Assembly (NCBI GenBank): GCA_001795345.1
Contig: MGON01000066.1
Span: 31,573 to 36,623 of the forward strand
DNA from: Chloroflexi bacterium RIFCSPLOWO2_02_FULL_71_16
GTDB taxonomy: Bacteria; Chloroflexota; Limnocylindria; P2-11E
DNA: 5,051 nucleotides
Direction: 5' to 3'
Shown piece after piece: positions 1 through 4,334 of this stretch. The notes under the pieces were generated by a model. That model saw nothing but the letters and a program-made list of their open reading frames with translations, was not told where the DNA came from and did not search any database. A program made the position numbers and the translations under genes. Numbering within the stretch: the stretch's first letter is position 1; each line of letters starts with the position of its first letter.

Positions 1-144
1 GACATGCGCCGCGATCTCGAGCAAGCGCAGCGTCTGCTCGGCGAGAGCTTTGCTAAAGTCCGACAGGAGTTCGATCGCATGCTCGCGCGCAAGCGCGGCA
101 GCGAGCGCGACGAGCAAGGGGGCACCACGAATGAGCGACCGTGA
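1..144 (+). CDS. 3' end of an unidentified protein with a charged helical tail
   Basis: Only the last 47 codons are in the window; the gene begins upstream. The frame is read from base 1 and stops at the TGA at 142-144. The visible residues are rich in Glu, Arg, Asp, Gln and Leu, with a pattern that suggests an amphipathic helix (for example LEQAQRLLGESFAKVRQEFD) followed by a polar, probably disordered tail. No family signature is recognised. It does not look like the C-terminus of RpsR (S18) or Ssb, which commonly precede rplI. This frame was chosen over frame 2, which is also open, because frame 2 gives a Ser/Ala/Arg-rich shadow-like product. Its last 14 nt overlap the start of the next gene, which suggests a shared operon. 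An ATG at 4-6 could be internal or even a start; the window cannot tell. Confidence 0.5.
   Translation, partial: DMRRDLEQAQRLLGESFAKVRQEFDRMLARKRGSERDEQGGTTNERP
116..122 (+). promoter_or_regulatory. Shine-Dalgarno site of the small membrane protein
   Basis: AAGGGGG lies 8 nt before the ATG at 131, inside the coding sequence of the preceding gene. It decides the start of the small membrane protein: the in-frame ATG at 50 has no comparable site and would add 27 low-complexity residues. Confidence 0.6.
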
Positions 145-316
145 CGGGGGCGGCTTCTTCCGATCCATCGAGGCATTGCTCGCGATCGTCGGCGCGCTCA
201 CGGTCATGGGGATCGTGGCCGTCGCCGTGTCGGTCTTCGCGTGGGAGATGGAGCTCCGCCGGACCGAGCAGCAGGAAGCGGCAGTAGCGGAGCCGCCGAC
301 AGCGCCGAGCGCGTAG
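131..316 (+). CDS. small single-span membrane protein, unknown function
   Basis: A 61-residue protein. Residues 1-14 are a short polar N-terminus (MSDRDGGGFFRS), residues about 15-37 form one uninterrupted hydrophobic segment rich in Val, Ala and Ile, and residues 38-61 are a charged helix (EMELRRTEQQEA) ending in a Pro/Ala tail. There is no signal-peptidase or lipobox motif, so it is probably a membrane-anchored small protein; its orientation is not clear from the charges. The start at 131 is supported by AAGGGGG 8 nt upstream, and it overlaps the preceding gene by 14 nt. Its stop is 6 nt before rplI, which has no good Shine-Dalgarno of its own, so rplI may depend on translation of this gene. 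No family is recognised. It could be a subunit or partner of the upstream protein, but that is only inferred from the overlap. Confidence 0.65.
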   Translation: MSDRDGGGFFRSIEALLAIVGALTVMGIVAVAVSVFAWEMELRRTEQQEAAVAEPPTAPSA

Positions 317-322
317 CCCCGG

Positions 323-772
323 ATGCGCGTCGTCCTGCGCAAGGAGGTCCCGGGCCTCGGCCGGCCCGGTGACGTCAAGGACGTCGCCGACGGGCACGCC
401 CGCAACTTCCTCCTCCCGCGCGGTCTCGCCGTCGAAGCGTCCTCGGGCGAGCTGAAGCGCGTGGAGCAGGACCGCGCCACGGCCACGGCGAAGCGGTCCC
501 GCGCGCACGCCGACGCCGAGGCCCTCGCCGCGCGTATCGCCGCCACCTCGCTCACGTTCCGCCTCAAGACGGCCGAGCGCGCGAAGACGTTCGGGTCGGT
601 CACCAACCGCGACATCGCCGAGGCGCTCCGCCGCGAGGCCGGGATCGAGGTCGACCGGACCAAGATCCACCTCGACGACCCGCTCCGCACGCTCGGCACG
701 CACGAGGTGGAGGTCCGCTTGCTCTCCGACGTCCGCGCGAAGCTCGCCGTCACGATCGAGCCGCAGACATGA
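323..772 (+). CDS. rplI: 50S ribosomal protein L9 (bL9)
   Basis: bL9 binds 23S rRNA near the base of the L1 stalk with its N-terminal domain and projects its C-terminal domain from the large subunit; it helps keep the reading frame. The 149-residue length is normal for the family. Residues 1-40 form the rRNA-binding domain and carry the L9 signature (PGDVKDVADGHARNFLLPRG, with His25 where Phe or Tyr is usual). Residues about 41-75 are the long Ala/Arg/Glu-rich connecting helix. Residues about 76-149 are the C-terminal domain, with the family motif TFGSVTNRDIAEAL (89-102) and TLGTHEVEV (123-131). The start at 323 is fixed by the conserved N-terminus. It has no clear Shine-Dalgarno and sits 6 nt after the previous stop, so coupling is likely. 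The stop overlaps the next start as ATGA. Confidence 0.97.
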   Translation: MRVVLRKEVPGLGRPGDVKDVADGHARNFLLPRGLAVEASSGELKRVEQDRATATAKRSRAHADAEALAARIAATSLTFRLKTAERAKTFGSVTNRDIAEALRREAGIEVDRTKIHLDDPLRTLGTHEVEVRLLSDVRAKLAVTIEPQT

Positions 773-1356
773 TCCGCGGGCTGTTCACGCTCGTGCTCCT
801 CCTGGTCCTCGGCGGAGCCGGCCTCGCCTATCTCATGTCGCAGCAGCAGCCTGAGGCGGCCAGCGGGCTCCGTCCCGTTCGCACATCCGTGAAGGACGCG
901 GTGACCTTCGACGAGAAGATCGCCTCGGTCGAGGTCGCCATCGAGACCGCCAAGCGGACCAGCACCGCGCAGCGGGTGTCGCTGCTCTTCACCGACGCCG
1001 AGCTGACCAGCCGGGCGGCGCTCGCGGCCGACCAGCTGACCGGCGGGATCGTCGCGACGGACCCGCAGATCCACGTGCGCGCCGGCAGCGTCCTGCTGAC
1101 GGCGGGCGTGAGCTTCCAGGGGTTCCCGCTGAACCTCGCCGTGGTCGCAATCCCGGTCGCAGTGGATGGCCGGACGTCCATCGGGATCCAGGAGATCCAG
1201 ACCGGCGGCTTGCCGCTGCCCGACCTCATCAAGAAGGAGCTGGACGCCCAGATCGCCAAGATCCTCGACCCTGCCACGCTCGGGATCCCGCTCGACGTCA
1301 CCAGGATCGAGGCCCGGGAAGGTTCCCTGCTCGTGGAGCTCGTCGCGAACCCCTAG
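769..1356 (+). CDS. membrane-anchored YpmS/LmeA-like protein (putative lipid-binding fold)
   Basis: A 195-residue protein starting in the ATGA shared with the rplI stop, so it is probably translated by coupling. Residues about 3-23 are a hydrophobic segment acting as an uncleaved signal anchor; no lipobox Cys is present. The rest is predicted extracytoplasmic and rich in beta strands. The order of elements resembles the YpmS (DUF2140) and LmeA (DUF2993) families: a 'FTDAELTS' segment (74-81), a strand pair with VSFQGFPLNLAVVAIPVAVDG (113-133, FPL at its centre), a GGLPLPD turn followed by a helix (146-165), and a final strand (EGSLLVELV, 184-192). Those families have a tubular lipid-binding-like fold; the assignment here is by pattern only and the ligand is unknown. 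It ends 7 nt from the stop of the convergent helicase gene, and no terminator hairpin is evident. Confidence 0.7.
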   Translation: MIRGLFTLVLLLVLGGAGLAYLMSQQQPEAASGLRPVRTSVKDAVTFDEKIASVEVAIETAKRTSTAQRVSLLFTDAELTSRAALAADQLTGGIVATDPQIHVRAGSVLLTAGVSFQGFPLNLAVVAIPVAVDGRTSIGIQEIQTGGLPLPDLIKKELDAQIAKILDPATLGIPLDVTRIEAREGSLLVELVANP

Positions 1357-1363
1357 CCCGCGG

Positions 1364-2698
1364 TCAGGCCTCCCCCTGGCTCTCGCCGAGGTCCCGGAAG
1401 CGCGTGTACTCGGGCTCGAAGTGGAGATCGATCTCGGCGGTGGGCCCGTTGCGGTGCTTCGCCAGCTTCAGGCGCACGATCTTGTCGCGCCGGTCGTTCT
1501 GGTCCTTCTGCCAGAGGAACATGACGAGATCCGCGTCAGCTTCCAACGCGCCTGATTCTCGAAGATCGGAGAGCATCGGCTCCGTGCCGCGCGTCTCGAT
1601 CTGCCGCGAGAGCTGGGAGAGCGCCACCACCGGCACCTGCAGCTCGCGCGCGATCGCCTTGAGCGAGCGTGACACCTTCGCCACCTCGAGCACCCTGTTC
1701 TCCTCGTCGTCGGCGCCCTCGATCAGCTGCAGGTAGTCGATCACGAGCAGGTCGAGGCCGCGCTCGGACTGGAGGCGCCGCGACTTCGCGAGGATGTCGG
1801 TGACGGTGAGCCGGCTGGACTCCTCGATGTAGATCGGCGCCGTCTGCAGCTGCGACGACGCGGCGTTGATCGCCTGCAGCTCCGGCACGCCGAGGCGCCC
1901 GCGGCGCATCCGGTTCCCGTCGATCTCCGCGGTCAGCGAGATCAGGCGCTGCACGACCTGCAGCTCGCTCATCTCCATCGAGAAGACGGCGCAGGTCTTG
2001 CCCTCGTGGACGGCCGCGTGGCTCACGATGTTGAGAGCAAGGCTCGTCTTCCCGAGGCCCGGGCGGCCGGCGAGCAGGATGAGGTCGGACGGCTGCAGGC
2101 CGCCGGTGCGAGCGTCGAGCGTGGCGAATCCCGTCGGGACGCCGGTCTGCTGCCCGTCCGGGCGCGCCGCCAGCGCCTCCACGTAGCGCGCCATCGCGAG
2201 GTCGAGCGAGACCAGGTCGCGGTGCAGCAGCGACTCGCTGACCGAGAAGAGCGTCGCCTGGGCCTCGCGCACCGCCGCCTCCGCCTCGTCGCGCGTCAGG
2301 GCCAGGTGAGCGATGTCGTTCGCCGCGCGGATCAGCCGGCGCAGGACCGCGGTGCGCTCCACGATCGTCGCGTACGTCTCCGCGTGCATGACCGAGGGGA
2401 CGTTCTGCATCAGGCCGACGAGGAACTGCGCGCCTCCGACGGCCTCGAGCTCTCCGTTCGCGTCGAGGTCGGCCTGCACGGTCCGGTACTCGATGGCCTC
2501 GCCTCGTCCGGCGACGCGGGCCATCGCCCCGAGCACGAGGCGGTGGGCCTCCCGCGACAGGTCGGCCGGCGCGATCCGTCCATCGACGAGCGGCCCGTAC
2601 AGCGTCCCGTCGAGCAGGAAGGACCCGAGCAGCGAGGCTTCGGCCTCCGGCTTCTCCGGCGGCGGCTGCGCCGCGACGCGCTCGATGTCGATCGTCAT
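1364..2698 (-). CDS. dnaB: DnaB-family replicative DNA helicase, second paralogue
   Basis: DnaB is a hexameric 5'-3' ATP-driven helicase that unwinds the replication fork and recruits primase. This 444-residue copy has the full two-domain layout: an N-terminal helical domain (about 16-130, starting at the EAEASLLGSFLLD motif), a linker (about 150-188), and a RecA-like ATPase domain (about 189-435). Visible motifs are Walker A GRPGLGKT (211-218), catalytic Glu242 in FSMEMS, Walker B Asp321 in LLVIDYLQL, the Gln362 sensor in LSQLSR, LRESGALEADAD (379-390), and the arginine finger Arg416 in KHRNGP. It differs from common DnaB in Gly214 for the usual Ser of Walker A and in ALEADAD for SIEQDAD. 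Its ATG shares ATGA with the stop of the upstream dnaB copy, and the nearest AGAGG is 13 nt away, so translation is probably coupled. The protein looks functional but is clearly diverged from its neighbour. It could be a specialised accessory helicase. Confidence 0.92.
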   Translation of the reverse strand: MTIDIERVAAQPPPEKPEAEASLLGSFLLDGTLYGPLVDGRIAPADLSREAHRLVLGAMARVAGRGEAIEYRTVQADLDANGELEAVGGAQFLVGLMQNVPSVMHAETYATIVERTAVLRRLIRAANDIAHLALTRDEAEAAVREAQATLFSVSESLLHRDLVSLDLAMARYVEALAARPDGQQTGVPTGFATLDARTGGLQPSDLILLAGRPGLGKTSLALNIVSHAAVHEGKTCAVFSMEMSELQVVQRLISLTAEIDGNRMRRGRLGVPELQAINAASSQLQTAPIYIEESSRLTVTDILAKSRRLQSERGLDLLVIDYLQLIEGADDEENRVLEVAKVSRSLKAIARELQVPVVALSQLSRQIETRGTEPMLSDLRESGALEADADLVMFLWQKDQNDRRDKIVRLKLAKHRNGPTAEIDLHFEPEYTRFRDLGESQGEA

Positions 2699-4023
2699 AC
2701 CGGCAGGTCGTCCTCTCGCGCCGGACTGAAGAAGCGCGCCTGCTCCGGCTCGAAATAGAGCTCGAAGTGGCCGGTCGGCCCGTTGCGGTTCTTGGCCACG
2801 CTGCCCTTGATCACCTTGGGGGCGCCCGGCGGGACCTCTTCCTTGTCGCGCCAGAGCATCAGGACCTGGTCGCTGTCCTGCTCGATCGAGCCGCTCTCGC
2901 GAAGCGTGGAGAGCTTCGGCTCCTGGCCGGCGTCACCCGCCGCGCGCGACAGCTGCGACAGCGCGAGGACGACGACGTTGAGCTCACGCGCCAGGGACTT
3001 CAGGTTCCGCGTGATGGTCGAGATCTCCTGGACCCGGTTCTCCTCCTTCTCGGACGTCCGCATGAGCTGGAGGTAGTCGACGACCACCAGCCCGATCTCC
3101 ATGTGCGACATGGCGCGCCGTGCCTTCATGCGCAGCTCCATCACCGAGATGCCCGGCGTGTCGTCGATGAGGATCGGTAGCCGGCTGAGGGCGTCGGCCG
3201 CGCCGGTGTCGAGCACGTCGCTCCCGGTCCGCAGCGTGAGGATGTTGGTCTGCCCGGTCAGGCCGAGGAACCGCGTGACGATCTGCTTCACGTCCATCTC
3301 GAGGGAGACGACGAGCACGCCGGTCCCCTTCTTCGCGGCGCCGAACGCGATGCCGAGCGCGAGGCTCGTCTTGCCGACGGAGGGCCGCGCCGCCAGGATC
3401 ACGAGGTCGCCCTTCGTGAAGCCCTCGGTGTAGCGGTCGATCTCGTTGAAGCCGCTGGGGATCCCGCTGACGACGCTGGGATGGTCGACGCGGTCGCTGA
3501 TCTGGTCCCAGCTCGCCTCGAGCGCGGCCTTGATGTGACGAAGCTGCGCGTTCACCGCCTCGTCCCGCAGCGCGAAGATGCGCTGCTCGGCGCGGTCCAG
3601 CGTGAGCGGGATGTCGGTGGGCTCGTCGTAGGCGTCGGCGGCGATGTCGCGCGCGGAGAGGAGAAGGCGGCGCAGCAGCGAGCGGTCGCGGACGCGGTGC
3701 GCGTTACGCTCGATGTCGACGCTCACCGGCACCTGCTCGACCAGCTCGCGCAGGTAGCCGGCGCCGCCCGCGCGGTCCAGCTCCTCGCGGCGGGCGAGCT
3801 CGACCTGAACGGTGAGGGGGTCGATCCGCTCGCGCCGCTCGAGGAGCGCGAGAGCGGACGCGTAGATCCGCTGGTGGCGTGCGATGTAGAAGTCCTCGGT
3901 CCGGAGGAGATCGGCCACCTTGAAGATGGCGTCCCGGTCGATGAGCAGCGACCCCAGCACGTAGCGCTCGGCGTCGCGGTCGTGGGGGGCTGCCCGCTCC
4001 GTCGCGCTCGCGGTCAGGGTCAT
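2695..4023 (-). CDS. dnaB: DnaB-family replicative DNA helicase, first paralogue
   Basis: A 442-residue replicative helicase, first gene of a two-helicase operon. Domains: N-terminal helical domain (about 13-125, beginning APHDRDAERYVLGSLLID), linker with a short Arg-rich helix (about 140-185), and RecA-like ATPase (about 186-435). Motifs: SGIPSGFNEID before the ATPase core, Walker A ARPSVGKTS (Lys218, Thr219), catalytic Glu242 in VSLEMD, Walker B Asp316 in VVVDYLQLM, LSQLSR (355-360), LRESGSIEQDSDQ (374-386), and the arginine finger Arg413 in KNRNGPTG. The ARPSVGKT and EGF-KGDL segments resemble the Bacillus-type helicase more than the E. coli type. After LSQLSR it reads AAGDAGQEP, lacking the charged EQR usually seen there. 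GGAGG 5 nt upstream gives a strong start. A LexA-type palindrome sits directly upstream. No intein is present. This is the more canonical copy and the likelier main fork helicase. Confidence 0.95.
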   Translation of the reverse strand: MTLTASATERAAPHDRDAERYVLGSLLIDRDAIFKVADLLRTEDFYIARHQRIYASALALLERRERIDPLTVQVELARREELDRAGGAGYLRELVEQVPVSVDIERNAHRVRDRSLLRRLLLSARDIAADAYDEPTDIPLTLDRAEQRIFALRDEAVNAQLRHIKAALEASWDQISDRVDHPSVVSGIPSGFNEIDRYTEGFTKGDLVILAARPSVGKTSLALGIAFGAAKKGTGVLVVSLEMDVKQIVTRFLGLTGQTNILTLRTGSDVLDTGAADALSRLPILIDDTPGISVMELRMKARRAMSHMEIGLVVVDYLQLMRTSEKEENRVQEISTITRNLKSLARELNVVVLALSQLSRAAGDAGQEPKLSTLRESGSIEQDSDQVLMLWRDKEEVPPGAPKVIKGSVAKNRNGPTGHFELYFEPEQARFFSPAREDDLPV

Positions 4024-4028
4024 CTCGG

Positions 4029-4033
4029 CCTCC
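4029..4033 (-). promoter_or_regulatory. Shine-Dalgarno site of the first dnaB
   Basis: On the minus strand GGAGG is followed by 5 nt and then the ATG at 4023. It is the strongest ribosome site of the leftward operon. Its outer base touches the adjacent LexA-type palindrome. Confidence 0.75.
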
Positions 4034-4046
4034 GAACGTATGTTCT
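4033..4046. promoter_or_regulatory. candidate LexA (SOS) operator in front of the dnaB operon
   Basis: The plus strand reads CGAACGTATGTTCT, with perfect GAAC and GTTC arms around four bases (4034-4045). GAAC-N4-GTTC is the core of the LexA box known from Firmicutes and Actinomycetota, and the CGAACRNRYGTTY part of the Bacillus consensus is fully matched. I found no second GAAC-N4-GTTC in the window. It begins 10 nt upstream of the first dnaB start codon and abuts its Shine-Dalgarno, a position from which a bound repressor would block the promoter or early transcription. A TTGACC (-35-like) lies at 4056-4061 on the minus strand, but no good -10 at normal spacing could be paired with it. Confidence 0.65.
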
Positions 4047-4143
4047 ATCATGCGAGGTCAAGGATCGGCCGGGACTTGCGAGCGCGCCGGAACGGGCGGG
4101 GGAGCCGGTCCGCGGAGGCGGTGCCGGACGCGGTCGACGCTAG

Positions 4144-4160
4144 CCGGCGGTGACCACCGG
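4144..4160. repeat. imperfect 17-nt inverted repeat
   Basis: CCGGCGGTGACCACCGG pairs at 7 of 8 positions around a central G (mismatch at 4148/4156). This is the length and shape of a dimeric-repressor operator. In DNA this GC-rich such dyads also arise by chance, so the role is uncertain. Confidence 0.3.
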
Positions 4161-4181
4161 GGGAACGGCTCGGTCCACCAA

Positions 4182-4197
4182 ATGGCCGCCCGGCCAT
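4182..4197. repeat. perfect 7-bp inverted repeat with 2-nt centre
   Basis: ATGGCCG-CC-CGGCCAT is fully symmetrical over 14 of 16 bases. It lies in the middle of the divergent control region and could be an operator for a dimeric regulator of either the epimerase or the helicase operon. The regulator is unknown. Confidence 0.4.
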
Positions 4198-4225
4198 GCA
4201 CCGATCGGCCCGACTTCTCCCGCGG

Positions 4226-4277
4226 ATATCCACCGTGGATCGCCCCTCTTCCACATATAGAGGGGTATTTGTCCACA
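4226..4277. promoter_or_regulatory. cluster of DnaA-box-like sites
   Basis: Against the DnaA consensus TTATCCACA, the plus strand has TTGTCCACA at 4269-4277 (8 of 9, the form favoured in Streptomyces and Mycobacterium), TCTTCCACA at 4247-4255 (7 of 9; 8 of 9 against TTWTNCACA), and ATATCCACC at 4226-4234 (7 of 9). A reverse half-site CGTGGATCG (6 of 9) is at 4234-4242, so ATCCAC-C-GTGGAT (4228-4240) is a perfect dyad. A further weak TCCAC core is at 4174-4178. This could be DnaA-dependent control of dnaB or the epimerase, or part of an origin; only the first site is strong. Confidence 0.4.
4243..4265 (+). promoter_or_regulatory. hairpin with 7-bp stem ahead of the epimerase
   Basis: CCCCTCT (4243-4249) and AGAGGGG (4259-4265) form a perfect 7-bp stem with a 9-nt loop. 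No gene ends nearby on this strand, and the stem is followed only by TATTTG, so a terminator is unlikely. In RNA the stem would bury the purine-rich AGAGGGG, the only Shine-Dalgarno-like run before the ATG at 4278. A double-stranded operator is equally possible. Confidence 0.35.
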
Positions 4278-4334
4278 ATGAGCACTCCTCACGTGATGGA
4301 ACGCCAGCTTTCCCGCCCACCCTCCTCCCTGTGA
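4278..4334 (+). CDS. possible 18-codon leader ORF overlapping the epimerase start
   Basis: The ATG at 4278 opens MSTPHVMERQLSRPPSSL and stops at a TGA that shares GTGA with the GTG start of the epimerase. The epimerase start itself is preceded by a pyrimidine-rich run (CCCACCCTCCTCCCT) with no Shine-Dalgarno, so coupled re-initiation would explain how it is translated. Support is weak: the purine-rich AGAGGGG is 12 nt away, the composition is not distinctive, and open frames are common in this DNA. Confidence 0.2.
   Translation: MSTPHVMERQLSRPPSSL

Larger units (their letters stand above)
4024..4330. other. divergent intergenic control region
   Basis: These 307 nt separate the start of the helicase operon (leftward) from the start of the epimerase (rightward), so both promoters should lie here. 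The right half holds several dyads, DnaA-like boxes and a locally AT-rich patch (4251-4280, 17 of 30 A/T). The left half next to dnaB holds the LexA-type box. An open frame starting at 4050 on the plus strand runs through the region, but its product is Arg/Gly/Pro-rich and looks like chance coding in GC-rich DNA. No tRNA or known riboswitch is recognised. Confidence 0.7.

Noticed and set aside
53..703. 216-codon minus-strand open frame opposite rplI
   Set aside because: It lies antisense to the well-supported L9 gene and has the Arg/Gly/Asp/Leu-rich make-up of a GC-rich shadow frame, with no recognisable domain.
1356..1400. Bidirectional terminator between the convergent blocks
   Set aside because: Only short chance palindromes (CCGCGG, AGGCCT) are present; there is no long stem and no T-run.
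2006..2758. 250-codon plus-strand open frame across the second dnaB
   Set aside because: It is antisense to a conserved helicase, Arg/Gly/Val-rich, and has no motifs; it is explained by third-position GC bias.
1364..4023. Phage or plasmid island carrying the helicase pair, or an intein in either dnaB
   Set aside because: No integrase, phage structural gene, attachment repeats or composition shift is visible, and both helicases have normal length with uninterrupted motifs.
4035..4061. Sigma-70 promoter for dnaB made of TTGACC (4056-4061) and TACGTT (4035-4040), minus strand
   Set aside because: The spacing is 15 nt, the -10 matches poorly, and the transcript would start inside the Shine-Dalgarno, which the gene appears to use.
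4050..4334. 94-codon plus-strand frame spanning the control region
   Set aside because: The product is Arg/Gly/Pro-rich, has no Shine-Dalgarno and no family motif, and runs across the dyads; only its last 18 codons are kept as a weak leader candidate.
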